Part shown: piece after piece, positions 41,950-55,461 of the stretch
Layout of the letters: each line of letters starts with the position of its first letter
Numbering within the stretch: position 1 is the stretch's first letter
Origin: Aspergillus flavus
Taxonomy: Eukaryota; Ascomycota; Eurotiomycetes; Eurotiales; Aspergillaceae
DNA: 64,000 bases
Direction: 5' to 3'
NCBI RefSeq assembly: GCF_009017415.1
Contig: NC_092407.1
Span: forward strand, 2,728,001 to 2,792,000
Notes under the pieces: model-generated
What the model saw: the letters and a program-made list of their open reading frames with translations, nothing else
Database searches by the model: none
Told to the model about the DNA's origin: nothing
Made by a program: the position numbers and the translations under genes

Positions 41950-44890
41950 TATATCTATCTATTTAATTCTAATTTTATTATATCTTTTTAAGCTATAACC
42001 TATTTATCTATATATAGTCTAGTTAATAATCTATCTATATATTAGCTTTAATTAGCCTACCAATCTACAGCTATATCCTTACAGTTCTCTATTTTATAAT
42101 AAATAATTATTTATTTTAAATCTTCTAATAAAAATATAAAATCTAGTATAGATTAAATTCAATTATTTAAAACTTTTATTTCTATAAAGATTTGTTTAGA
42201 AAAATTAAAATAAATTCTATTTATATCGTTATTTCTAGAAAATTATTTTATATTTTTATTAGTTTAATTTTTAATTTTTATAGATTATAAAAAATAATAA
42301 AGATTTATATTTTGTAATAAAACATAATTTATTATATATTATAAAATAGATAAAAACTAAAATAATAGATTATTTAAATTCTATATTACTATGGATATTA
42401 ATAGACTATATATATTTATAATAATAATTTTTATATTTTTCAAAATAATAATTATTATTACTAAATATTGTATTATAAATTCTATTTTTTAAATATGCTT
42501 AACAATATTAATTAATAAAATATATTGAAATAAAAAATAATTTTATTTTATAATATATTATATATATATATTTTATTTTGTTATAAATTTTTATATTATA
42601 AAAGTAGTACATAGAATTATAGTTTTATATATTAAAAAAAACTTAATTCTCTATTATATTATATAATATTAATAGTATATTTTATAATTTCTAGATTTTT
42701 AATTTTATTATTAATTATTAATTTTCTATACTATCTTTTTAGAAAATAGATTTTTTTAATAGTATTATTATTAAAGATCTAGATTTTATTATTTTAAATA
42801 AATATTTTTCTTTTAATTAATTTTAATAAAAATAGTAGTAAAAATTAATAGATTTTTTTTAAAAAGATTTTTAATATATACAAAATTTTTATTTTATTAT
42901 ATAATTAATAATAAATAATTAAATATTTTAATCTTTAATTTTTTAGAATTAAAATATTTAAAGATTATAAAATTAATATTAAGTTATTATAATAATTTAA
43001 TAATAGTCCTATTTTTATATAATAGGAGTATTATTTATCATGATTAAAATACTTTTAAAAATTTTATTCTTTTTATAATTTTTTAACTAATAAAACTATA
43101 ATAGTATTGAAAGACTTAAAAAAGCTAAAAGATTAATAAAATAGTAGTTAAATATAATTCTTATAGTTCATTTGAAAAATTAAGTAATATACTAGTCCTT
43201 TTAATAGAATTTACAAAGTTCTTCTTTTTGTTAATTACTATATATAGTTTAATTTAAAACAATAATATTAAAATTTAAAGCTATAGCTATATCTAAATCT
43301 TAAAGATTTTATTATAGTATTAATAAACTTAATTTATTTAAATTTTAAAAGATTTTAATTTATAAAGTTCTTAGATCTTACGCGCATATATATAATTAAC
43401 AATTTCTAAATTAATTTATTTGAATTATAATTTAAAGACGCTATAGATATATACTATTAAATATAAAATTTAGTAATTAATATAAATAGACTTTAAGTAT
43501 AATATCTCTAAATTATATAGATATAAAAAGTTTTTAGAATATAGTTAATAATCTATATATAACTTTAATTATTTTTAATATATAAATTAGAATAAATATA
43601 AAGATTACTAACTATAGACTAATAATTTAGATAAATTATTATTAGCGCGACTTTCTAAATTTTCTTATTTTATCTTTTTAATTGAGTCTAGTACTAGAAA
43701 TCTTTTTAATATAATATAGCAAAAGATTCTAATAGCTTTTTAGAATATTCTCTTAATAATTTTCTAAAAAAATCAATAAAAATTAATTTAAAATTTTACT
43801 ATTAAAATAAATATTTAAATATAAATATAATTTTAATCATTTTCCATTAAATTTTAAAATAAAAATCTATATTAAAAAGAATTTACAATCTTTTAATTTA
43901 TTAAAAACTAAAGTTAAAACTTTAGTTTTTAAAATCTTTAAGAGTATTTAAGTTCTAATTACTATTTTTAATTTAGAGATTATTTAATTAAATATAGTAA
44001 ATATATTTTTAAATAGCTATATTAATAAAATTATTTATAGTTTTTAATTATTTAGATATAGATTTAAAAATAAAGCTTTAAAGTGAAATGTATTTTATAT
44101 AATTTAAAATAGTTATTATTTTTATAATAAAAAAATAAAATAAATTTTGAAAATAAGAAAAATTAATTATTAAATATCTATTAGATAAAGAATTTAAATA
44201 ATTAGATTTACTAATATAAAGATTATTAAAGACTATTTTAATAAAAAATTTTAGATTTTTTAAATATATTCTTTTAATAAAATTATTTATTATTTTTAAC
44301 TAATTAATTAGAAATTATCTAGAATCTTTCTATTAATAGAAAAATTAAACTTATTTAATTATTCTATAGGGCTTTAATTAAAAAATAAATTAATCTTATA
44401 TATATCTATTATCTTTAGATTTAATATTATAAATATTTTATTATAGATTTGATAATAATTATATAAAGTAACTATGCTAGATATTCTATTCTAGAAATAT
44501 AGATATTTCGGGGACTGATTAGTAATATTAGTATTTATATTTACTATCTTTCTAATAATATATAGTAGTCTCTATCTAGAAATTATATATAAAGAATCTT
44601 AGCGCTTTTTAGCTATAAATTTATATTGAAAATTATAGTAAAAAAATTAATAATTAATTTTATATTTTTAATATCTATTATCTAGTGTTTTATCTATATA
44701 TTCTTATTTAGTTAATAGATTCTCTATTCTAACTAGTGGATTTTTTTTTGATAGACTTACTAGATTTTTTTAAAAAATTTATTAGATTTAATTAAAATAT
44801 TAAATTTTATTCTGAATTTTAATTTTAATTTTATTTTTTTATAGCTGGTAATACTATCTTTATAGATTATATAGTAATTATATAGATTAA
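41950..44890. other. Unassigned RIP-mutated repeat DNA
   Basis: About 2.9 kb with the typical CpT-only residual cytosines and no usable frame. Small less-mutated spots include about 42050-42080, 43378-43388 (TTACGCGCATA), 43644-43652 and 44508-44525 (TTTCGGGGACTG). I matched it to none of the other families in the window. It is probably the body of another retroelement. Confidence 0.45.
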
Positions 44891-44965
44891 TGTAATGGCG
44901 GTTGTCTCGGGCAACTACATTCTACTATAAGTAAGCTACCAGCGGGCCGTTGGCTTATATATATA
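44891..44965 (+). repeat. Probable LTR start interrupted by a Tc1/mariner insertion
   Basis: A G+C-rich island beginning TGTAATGGCGG. It shares with the family A LTR the TGTAAT start and a CTACTATAAG-x-AAGCTA block at the same distance, so it may be a diverged LTR of a related family. The Fot1-like element begins at 44966, so the rest of the LTR should lie after 46840, where the sequence is too mutated to prove it. Confidence 0.4.
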
Positions 44966-45008
44966 ACGTAATCGGTAAGTGAGCGGCCACCGCAACCGAG
45001 TGGCCACA
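44966..45008. repeat. Left terminal inverted repeat of the Fot1-like element
   Basis: Reverse complement of the right end with two C/T differences in the aligned 43 bp. Preceded by the TA target. Confidence 0.85.
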
Positions 45009-46795
45009 CAACTGCTATATAGAAATTTAAAATAATTAAAATACTATAAATTCAGACTTCTATATAAAAATAAGTAGTTCTATTAATTTAGATAGTGTAT
45101 AATTTTATAACTCTATATACTATAGTTAGAATATTTAGATACAGTATATCTAGAAGTTAATTTAGTAGATAGAGATCTATCTATCTATATAGCTTTATCT
45201 ACCTGATTTTAGTATTTAATAAGGATTTAGGCTTTAGATATTAATATATTTTTTTTAAAAATAATTTATTTAATAAAGTATTTTTATTTTTTAAGCTAAT
45301 TTTTATATATAGTTTAATATTATTTTAATTAATATTTTAATATTATTATATTATTTATAGCTTGTTTAGTATTTTTAATTAATTAATTTAAATTAATTTT
45401 AATAGATAAATTAAAACTATAAGATTAATTTTTAAGTAATTTTTTAAGTATAGATTTTAATTTTTTTAACTATTTAATTATATAAAATATTTTAGATATT
45501 AAGCTATCTTAATTACTAGATCTACTATTTAAAGATATAGAGATTTTAAGTTAAACTATTAACTAAAAAAAAATATACTTAAAATTTAGAGAAATTAGAT
45601 TAATAATTTTAAAAATACTATAGATATTACTATTAATAAAGATTTTTATATAGATTTAAAAATATATCTCTAAAAAATTAAGTTTATTAATATAATTAAA
45701 TTTACTATATATCTTAGATTTAATTAGATCTTTATATAAATCTTTTAATAATAAGAAAATAGTAATATTAAATAATTAAAGTTTATAAAAAATATATATA
45801 GGTATATAAATTAATATAATATTATTCTTTATATAAATCTAATTAAATTAAAATATTAAATAACTATTGTAGCTATTTAGAATAAATAAATAATATTTTT
45901 CTATAGATTAGCTAATAGTATAAGATATAAAATAATTCTATAATTAATATAGACTAATTTTATTATTTATTTAGCTATTAAAATTAATCTTAATTCTTTA
46001 ATTAAAAAAAATTTTATTATTCTTATACTAGATCTTTATATATACTTTATTTTTAAAAATAATATAAAAAAATAAAGTTTATTTATTAAAATTAATATAT
46101 TCTATAATAGTAATTTATTTCTAATTTTTTAGCTATAATAAAAACGGTTTCTCTAGTATATTAAATCTAGTAATAACTTTAACTATAACTATTAGATTTA
46201 TTATAAATTCTATTTTATTAAAATTATATATATTACTTAAAGCTATATTATATTTTTAAATAGTCTTATTTATCTATTTAAATTAAGTATCTAGAATCTT
46301 AGGATTCTCTATTTTAATATATTAATAATTATAGCAATATATAAAATAGAATTTAAATCTAGATATATATTTAGTAAAGTTATATATTTATTTCTTCTCT
46401 ATAATAGTAGGGGGGGAGGTAATATTATACTTTAAAAGTAGAATATTGGCTATTTCTTATATATATATAGACTAAGAAGATACTCTATATTTATCTAGTA
46501 ATAGAATCTATTTTTTAAATAATTCTTCTTTACTAATAATTAATTTATAATAATTTATATATATATCTAATTAAAATATATACTTTACTAGGCGCCTTTA
46601 AAACATTATATAAAATATATTAAAAATACAGGATATTTTATAAATAATAGTAATTTTATATTTTTTAATAGCTGATATAGCTAATAAGACCCTGCCTTCC
46701 TATTCCACCTAAGATCTTGATAGTTTAGGCATTTTTGATAGTATGGCTGGTGGTTGAATAGCTTCAAAAAAACAGACGCGTAAAATTCCTACGCG

Positions 46796-46838
46796 TGTGG
46801 CCGCTCGGTTGCGGTGGCCGCTCGCTTACCGATTACGT
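46796..46838. repeat. Right terminal inverted repeat of the Fot1-like element
   Basis: Ends CTTACCGATTACGT, followed by TA. Just inside it is a small palindrome, ACGCGTA (46776-46782) and TACGCGT (46790-46796), not seen at the left end. Confidence 0.85.
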
Positions 46839-46840
46839 TA

Positions 46841-48166
46841 TTTATATTAGAATTATATAGAGAATTTGATTATTAAGTAATTTATTCTATAATACTAGAT
46901 AAAAGAACTATTATATGATTTTAAATAATCTTTAGTTTTTTAGTACAATATTTCTATAATTTTTTAGTTAACTATATTTTATAAATCTACTATCTATAGA
47001 TAGTAATATATAAAAGAAATATTTATAATTTAATCGCTATTACTTAATAATTTTAAAATAATTAATATGTAAAACTCTAATATTTTAGTATTAATAAATC
47101 TTTAGAAAGTTAATAGTATAGGTATTTAATTATTTATAATCTAAAAAATCTTTTAAAAAGAGTTTCTAGTAATTAAAAATATATAGACTTTTAATACTTT
47201 AATAGAACTAATTATTAAAGAAAATAAAAATAGTATTTTTAAAAAAGAATTAACATTAAAATATTAAAATAAGAAACTAATATTATTATTTTAAGTGATT
47301 ATATAAATAACTAAAATATTAAAAATAATAATATAGATTAACTCTATAAATAATAAATTTAATACTTTTAAATTATTTATATCTACTTTTTTTAAAATAA
47401 AATTAAATAAATATAATATCTTTAAAAAGAAAGTTTTAGAGAATTAAATTAAAAAGAAATAAAAAACTTTTTATATATTTATTAATCTAAAAATAAATTA
47501 ATATTAAAACATTGCGTATTACCTTATAAATAAAAAATATAATAATAATAATATATATAAATAATATATTTAAAGCTTAAAAATATAGTAAAGCTTTTTA
47601 AATAGTTTTTTTATAGTTTAAATATAGATCTAAATATTAAATTAGAAGATTTAAAAAGAAATTATTTACGTAGTTTATTAACTATAAATTCTGAAAATAT
47701 ATATAATATAATAATATAATACTAGTTAATTCTTTATTATAAAAATAATTAATATAATAGAGAAAAAAAGCAATTTAAAATATATTAATAAAAAACTAGA
47801 TCTTTAAAAAAATTAATTAAAATAGAAAATATTTTTATAAAAATAAAATCTTTATTACATATTTTTATAGTAGTCGCTTTTTAACTAAATAATTATTTTT
47901 TAAAATCTATTAATAAAATAATAGCATATAGATAGTCTATAAATATAGAAAAAATTAATAGAGAAAAATATTAAATTAAATATAATAAAAAGAGATATAG
48001 AATAAAAAACTACTTTAAAATTATTAATAGCGCGCCAAAAAATACTTTTTATAAATAATAGAAATTATAGTCTTTAGAACTCTTAATTATATATTATTTA
48101 AATAAATCTATAATATTTTCTATTTTTAATATAGTAAATATTAAGATATTAATATATTAATTGTTC
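46841..48166. other. Unassigned RIP-mutated repeat DNA
   Basis: About 1.3 kb between the Fot1-like element and repeat L, probably the continuation of the retroelement whose LTR may start at 44891. The plus strand is somewhat A/G-rich at 47150-47480. No readable frame. Isolated non-CpT cytosines at 47510-47525 (TTGCGTATTACC) and 48030-48038 (GCGCGCC). Confidence 0.4.
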
Positions 48167-48610
48167 TTAATTCCTATCTAATAATTATTAGCTGGCTTTT
48201 TATTAATTAAGTAGAGTTATCTAGTAAAATTAAGTATATAGGATTTAATAAGTTCTAGATTTTAATAAATACTAGAATTAATTCTATTAATAATAATAGA
48301 TATAGAGCAACACGCTAAATAAAATAATAAATAGAATATAATAGATAGAAATAAAAATAGTAAAGTAAAAAATATATTAATATTAATTAATTACTAAAAT
48401 TTTCATATTAATCTTTCTTTTTTCAATTTTTTATAGTATTAATTTTATGTTCTTTATTTTAACTAGATATATTTTAAAGATTAGTTTTTATATTATGGAA
48501 TAATTTTTTAATAGAATTTAATATTTTTATTAAAAAGAATAACAAATTATATAGTGTTAATTTAGTTTAATTAAATTAAAAAATTTAAAGCTAAATATAT
48601 ATTTTTATAT
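48167..48610 (+). repeat. Repeat L, copy 3
   Basis: Starts near TTGTTCTTAATTCC, shares AGGATTTAATAAGTTCTAG with the copy at 60555, and from about 48290 to 48560 is co-linear with 10330-10600. It is the longest second copy and the basis for an L length of about 450-490 bp. Confidence 0.6.
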
Positions 48611-48627
48611 AAATTAGTATTAAAATA

Positions 48628-49900
48628 ATTAAAATATCTATTAAATTAATAGAGTCTTATAAATTAATATAAATTAAAAAAATTGATATATATTATAGTA
48701 TTATATAAAATAGATTTTTAATATTATTATTATTATTATTCTAATTCTTTTAATTAATATTAAATAAATAAATAATAATAGATTAATATAATCTATAAAT
48801 ATAATAATAATAGCGATAAGTAAACTATATAAATCTAGAGATATTTAATATAATTAAAAATAATAATTATAATATATAAAATAAATAAAAAAAGTTAATT
48901 AATAATATTAGAATAATAACTAGCATAAATATTTAAAACTATATTTAATTAAAAATTAAAAATATTAATAATTATTTTAAATTAATAATAAAAACTATTA
49001 ATAATTATATTATTATAAAAAATTTAGAATTAATATATTAAAAGACTATATAATAAAAATTAGTTATAAAATAGAAATTAAAATAATAAATAACAGAATT
49101 ATGAAAAAATATTATAAAAAAAATAAAAATTTAAAAAAATATTAAAATTATATTATAAATAAATATTAATTTATTTCTATAGTTTTATTATTATAAACAG
49201 AATATTTCTACTGTTAAAAAAAGTTAAATTATAAATTAATAATTAATAAAAGAATAAATAAATACTATTTTAATAATATTTCTATTAAATGATAAATTAT
49301 TTATTTTAAAATTAAAAAAATTTTATATTAAAATATTTTTCATATTTATATTTATTAAATATAAATAAATTATAGTTAAATATTTTTTTAAAATATAGAG
49401 TATTTATAATATATTATTAATTAATAATATTTATTTTTTATTATAATAATTAAATAATATTAAAATAATTTATTTAATTAAGTATTACTATTACTATTAA
49501 AATTATAAAAATAATAATTTATTTTTATTTTTATTAATAAATCTAATATTATTATAATATATTAATTAATATTTTAATTAATATTAAAAATAATATTAAT
49601 TATTAAATAATAATAGATTTTAAATTAGATTAATAAATATTTAGTATTTATTAAATAAAATATATATATTTAAATTATATAGATCTAGTATTTAATTAAT
49701 AATAAATAATTTATAATCTTATATTTTTTAAATATATTATTAAATATTATTTATTTATTATTAATTTTATTAATTTAATTTTAATTATATTAAAACTACT
49801 ATAATATTATATTATAATATAACAAATATAAGAAATAGCTATTGTATAATTAATTATATTAATATAATAAAAAATAGTAAAATAAATAATAATTATAAAA
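48628..49900 (-). repeat. Family E fragment, inverted
   Basis: The reverse complement of 48628-48740 matches 33120-33235, the sequence directly before family E direct repeat 2; similarity continues weakly to about 49900. The family E direct repeat itself is absent at the junction with repeat L, so this is a truncated piece. Confidence 0.55.
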
Positions 49901-52489
49901 AAAAATTATAAATTATAAAAAAGAAATTATAGATATACTATATTTTATAAAAAATAGATTAAATTAAATTAAAATAAAAATAAATAATATAATAAAATTA
50001 AATAACTAAACTATAAAATAAAATAAAAGAAAAGAAAATAAATAAGAAAATTTATAGTATTGGTTAACTACTTTTTTAAACTTATTTATTAGATTCTATA
50101 TAATAATATTATTTATTTATATTTATTAATTATTTTTTTTACTATAGTTCTTTTATTTAGATAAATATTTAATAATAAGTACTTTAGATCTTCTAAAATA
50201 TTATATATATTTATTAATAATTTATTTAATTTTTTAATAATTATTTTTATTAGAAAAATTATTATTAATTATTTATAAAAATTAAATAAATTATTAATTA
50301 TATAGATTTATAGTAATTAATTCTAGTTATATAATAAAATTATTAAATAGATTTTTGAAATTAAGAAAAGTCTATCTTATATATTAGTTATTCTATTTAT
50401 TTATAAATAGTAAAAAGATAAAGATATAATTATATAAATTTTATTAATTATTTTAATTAAAAATAATAGTTTTTATATCAATATAAATATATTTAATTAT
50501 TTTATAAAATTAGTTATAAATTATTTTATTTATATCTCTAAATATAAGTATTTCTTTTATATTAATTTTTATAAGAAAATCTTTATTAAAAAAATTTTTT
50601 ATTAAATTTTAAAACTATTAAAAATTTTATTTTAAATAATAATTAAAATAGAATATTTTTCATTAATATATTGAATAGATTATTAATTATTATAATAATA
50701 AATCATAATAAATATATATAATTAATAATAAAATTCTTAAAGATTGAATATTTAATTATTATTTTAATAATTTAAATTATTTATTTAATTTATTTATTTA
50801 TTTATAAATAATATATAATATTATATAATTATTTAATCTTTAGTTTAATAAAAGGTTTTTTTTAAACTTTATTAATAAATTTAAAATTATTACTTATCAT
50901 AAATTAAATAAAAACTATTTAATTATGATATTAAAAAAATATAATAATTTTTTATTATTATATAAACTATATTATATTACCTAATATTAATTTAATTTAT
51001 TTTATAAGTTTAATATAAATAATAAATAATTAGTTAAATTATTACTAATTAATAAATAGATTTATTATAAAATCTATTATTATAATATAAAATAGAATTA
51101 ATAATATTAATATAAATTAAAAAATTTATATAATATATATTAATATATTTTATTAAATAAATAAATTAAATAATTTATAAAATAAATTTAAATAGAATTA
51201 TATATATATATAGATATATATTAAATATTGATTTAAATATTTAATTATAATAGCATTTAATAATATTTATTTAATTATATTAATTATTATTATATAATCT
51301 ATATAAATAATAATTAATTAATAAAAACTTTTATTAAATATTTAATTTTATATAGTATTTAAATTAAATAAAAGATTTTTAATTTAATTAATTACTAGTA
51401 TTATTTAACTATAATTAAATATTTATTTTAAAATAATATTAATTTTATATTAATTTTAATAAATAATATTATAAAATTTTAGGATTTATAAATTATATAA
51501 TAGACTATTATTTTATAATTTTTTTTAAAAATATTTAAATTAATATATAAATATAAAAATTAAATTAAAATATATTAAAAATTATAATTTTATAAATCTA
51601 ATTTATAATCTTTTAAAGAATTTTTTTTAATTGATATAAAATTAAATAAAAATATAAATTATAATTATTTAATATAAATTTTATTGAAAATTAATATATT
51701 TTTAAAAAATAAAATTTTATAATTTTGTAAAAAATGTATTTTTATTATATTTAGATATTATTTAAAATATTTTAAAATAATTAAAACCTAATTAATTATA
51801 TAATCTAAAATTTATTATTTAATACAAAAAAACCTAGATTATTTATTATCTATTTAAAGAAATATATATTTAGAAAATTAATATATAATTTTTTTAATTT
51901 TAATTTAATATTATTTTTATTAATTTATTAAATATAATATTAAATTCATAAATTCTATAATAATAATATAAAATTATTTTATTTTCTATAAATAATATCT
52001 ATTAATTATCTATTAATTATTAAAAATAATTAATAGATATAAAAAATTAATAAAGATTTTCAAAATATTAATAATTATAATATAGAAATATGTTTATATT
52101 AAATTTAAAATTTTATTTTATAATAAAATTAAATAAAAATTTAATTTTATCTATTAATTTAATTATTATATATTAATTATTATTATTTCTTTACTATTTA
52201 TTCATTAATTTTACTATTTTTTATTAATTTATAAATAATAAATAATAAATAAATAAATAATATATATCTAATATATTAGAATATTTTTCTATAATTATGT
52301 ATTTTATTAAATATTTTATTTATTATAATATAATTTTTAATTTTATTTTCTAAATTTTTAATTTAAATAATTTAGTTTTTTAATCTTTTTTAAATAGAAT
52401 ATTTATATACTAGTCTTTTAATATATTAATTATTAAATTTATTTTATTTTATAAATATTTATATAAATTAATAACTCATTTTAATTAAT
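49901..52489. other. Very A+T-rich DNA, probably 5' part of family C
   Basis: No gene and no frame of useful length. G+C is very low and CpT sites are scarce. The adjoining stretch from 52490 is clearly family C, so this is likely its upstream part, but I could not align it convincingly with 15400-16000 or anything else. Confidence 0.35.
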
Positions 52490-53526
52490 TATAAATTTTT
52501 TATAATCTAATATATTTATATTAACTAGAAATTTAATTTTAAAGTTTTTAATTAATCAAATTTTAACTATTAACTTTATATATATAATATTATATAATAA
52601 ATTAAAAAGATATAAAATAAATATAATAAATTAAATTAAAATATATTTAAATTTAATATTAATAACAATTTTATATTATAAATATTTATAATAAAAAATT
52701 TCAATAAAAACTTTATTTATTATATTTATTAAATAATTAATCTTAAAATATATTTTATATTATAAATCTATAGATTTAATATTTATTTTATTAATAATAT
52801 ATTATTAAAATTATAAATTTTTATTTTATATAATAAATTTTACGTAATTAAATTATTTATTTAAAATTTAATATATTAATTTGAATATATATATAAACTA
52901 TTTTTTAAATTAAATTTATTATTATATTATATATATATATAGATTGCAATATTAATATTAAATATTTAAATATTTTAAAATTTATAAAAAATCTCTATTA
53001 ATTTTTTTAATTAAATAATTATTAAAATTAAAATAGTTCTTTAAAAAATATTTTATAAAACTTTTATTTTAATTATAATTATAATTATTAAATAATTATA
53101 TATTTCTATTACAATTATAATATAATAAATAATTAATTTAATTAGTCAAGATTTTAATTTTTCTAAATAATTATTTAAATTAATAATTTTAATTATTTTT
53201 TTATTATTCAAAAAAAACTTTTTAATAATAAATAAAAATTATATTTATTTTATAACTGTTATAAAAACTATTATATTTATATTTATTAATTATATTAAAA
53301 TATTAATTAATTTTATTATTATTAATATGGAGATTAATATTCAGTAATAAATTATTAATAAATTAAATAGAATAATTTTAATTCATTTATTAATCTATAA
53401 TTATTTTATTACATCATTAAAAAATATAATTTACTAGTTTTTTAATTTAATATAATTAACTTTATTAATTATATAAATTAATTACATTTATAAATATATT
53501 TAATTCTAAATTTAATTTTTAAAATA
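52490..53526 (+). mobile_element. Family C retroelement, plus copy, left part
   Basis: Co-linear with the reverse complement of about 14240-15300. It breaks at 53526, where the family D LTR begins, and continues at 58932. More heavily mutated than the minus-strand copy at 12528-16000. Confidence 0.7.
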
Positions 53527-53644
53527 TAACAAATTCTTATAGAATAGAAATCGTTGATTATATTAGAAAAGAGGCTCTAACTATCTAGCTATTTAATAAA
53601 AAGACGCTTTAGTATTAGATTTAATTAGAATTCTATAGTTAATA
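53527..53644 (-). repeat. 3' LTR of family D copy 2
   Basis: 118 bp, starting TAACAAATTC on the plus strand. More mutated at its right end (TAGTTAATA) than the partner (TGGTTAACA). Confidence 0.85.
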
Positions 53645-53658
53645 TATCTTTTTAGGCC
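53645..53658 (-). promoter_or_regulatory. Probable polypurine tract of family D copy 2
   Basis: Reads GGCCTAAAAAGATA on the minus strand, directly before the LTR start. It decides the proposed orientation of the element. It is more convincing than most A-rich runs here because it keeps GGCC. Confidence 0.5.
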
Positions 53659-54985
53659 TTACGCCATAGAAACTAATATAATTTTTTAATTAAATATTAT
53701 TTTTAATTTTTAAGATATTAATAATTTATAATATTATTTCTTCCTTTATAATAGTAAAGATTTTATAATTTAGAGATTTAATTAATATATCTACTATATT
53801 ATTTTCTAATAGAATAAATTTTAAATAAATCTTATTGATCTATACAAGATCTTATATAAAAAAGTATTAATAATTAAATTATTTTAAAATTAATATATAG
53901 TTATTATACTAAAGAATTTCTATACTATTTTAACTATTTATAGAGATAATTAATTTATTATTATTTATAATTTTTAGATTAATAGATAGATCTAGTATTT
54001 TAAGTATTTTTTTAATAAAAAGAGACTTTTTAATTATAATATTATATATAAAAAATTCCGCGATTATATTTAATAAATTATAAAAATCTATTATATTAAA
54101 TCTATAAAATAGAGATTTCTATATATATTATAATAATATTTTTAATTAATTTTCTATATTTATAGTTTTAATATATTATATTAATATAGATTTTTAATCT
54201 ATATATATAATCTATATCTGGTTTAATTTTTAAATAGTTTATTATTTTTAAATATTTAAATATATTTATTATAGTCTTTTAATCTATTTTAATAAAAATA
54301 TCTATTTAGTATTAAAATAAAAATACTATATTTTTATTATTAAATTAAGTTTTAATTATAAACTAGTTAAATTTTCTAACTAAGTATTAATATTTTAAAA
54401 AATTATTAAAAAAATTAATATTCTATTTTTTTATAGCTCAGATCTATAGAAACTTAATATTTAAAATAATTAATTATTTTTATTATAATAAATATTTTTA
54501 ATATATATAGATTAAAAAAGTAATATAAATTTTTTTTATAGTTTTTAATTATATTATATTTTAGAAAATAAATTATTTTATTTATTATTTTTAAATTTAA
54601 AAGCTTCTTATAGAATCTTTTTAATTTAATTAATTCTTTTTATATTTTTATTATAATAATTATATTCTTAATATATATTATTAATATAATATTATCTAGT
54701 ATAAAAATATAGTCTTTTTGAATAAATTTAAAGTCTATTTTCTTTAACTTTTTTCTTAAAGATTTTATATTATAGATTTATTATTTTTTATAGATTATAT
54801 AAAATTAAATTAAACTAGTATATTTAAATATTTTTTTTATAAAGCTAGTTAATTAATATATAAAAATCTTTCTATTTTTTAATACTATATAGAAATAGAC
54901 AAAAATAATATTATACTATTTCTATTTTATCTTTTTTATAGCTATTATAATAAAAAATAATTTTAAAGATATTTCCTTTATTACT

Positions 54986-55096
54986 TGTAACGGCGGGAAG
55001 CTATATAGGTCTGACCAGGGCATTCTGAATCGTTGATTCAGAATTATTTGACCTTTTGGCCTTATGGAATATTGGGCCCTGGCGATATCTTTTACA
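54986..55096 (+). repeat. 5' LTR of the TRIM-like element
   Basis: 111 bp and strongly structured. A perfect hairpin ATTCTGAATC-GTT-GATTCAGAAT lies at 55022-55044, enclosed by the complementary pair CCAGGGC (55015-55021) and GCCCTGG (55076-55082). It is the least mutated of the three LTR copies. Confidence 0.9.
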
Positions 55097-55143
55097 ATTA
55101 ATTCTAAATTAATAGATAAATAGTACGGGACCGAGAGATTGTA

Positions 55144-55154
55144 GGTTTAAATCC
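55144..55154 (+). other. tRNA-like B box inside the TRIM-like element
   Basis: GGTTTAAATCC fits the RNA polymerase III B-box/T-arm pattern GGTTCRANTCC with one C-to-T change, and it is preceded by GAGAGATTGTA, resembling the variable-loop side of a tRNA. Four of five T-stem pairs can form. The expected D- and anticodon arms are not intact, so this is a tRNA-derived or tRNA-like relic, not a tRNA gene. Confidence 0.4.
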
Positions 55155-55461
55155 TAGATATAACCCCTACCTGTAGTATATAGCAGATAGAATAGATCCT
55201 TATAAAAATAGAATAGAATCCTATAGATGTAGAAAGATTCTATAAAGGTTTAGATCTAGGTATAGAATAGATTATATAGTCTATTTAGATATATATAGAC
55301 TACTATAGATCCTGGAAAAAACTAGATAAAAGGCCTAACTAAGCAATACTAGAATTTAATCTTATCTATCTATTTATAATCTCTAGAGATTGGCGGTTAA
55401 ATCTATATAGTAGCTAGATATATTAGGCTTGGAATAAGCCTTTTTTTATAGAAGAGATAGT

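Larger units (their letters stand above)
44966..46838. mobile_element. Fot1/pogo-like Tc1/mariner DNA transposon, 1.87 kb, RIP-mutated
   Basis: Inverted terminal repeats of about 43 bp (44966-45008 and about 46796-46838) begin ACGTAATCGGTAAG and share GAGCGGCCACCGCAACCGAG, with only C/T differences between them. TA lies on both sides (44964-44965, 46839-46840), the Tc1/mariner target. Length fits Fot1/pogo-type fungal elements of about 1.9 kb with one transposase gene. The interior is A+T-saturated, the transposase frame is destroyed and I could not read a DDE motif, so the family call rests on ends, target and length. The last about 180 bp (46660-46838) kept high G+C whereas the left interior did not. 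Confidence 0.75.

Noticed and set aside
55097..55165. A functional tRNA gene
   Set aside because: Only the T-arm/B-box part is convincing; no acceptor stem or anticodon arm can be drawn.
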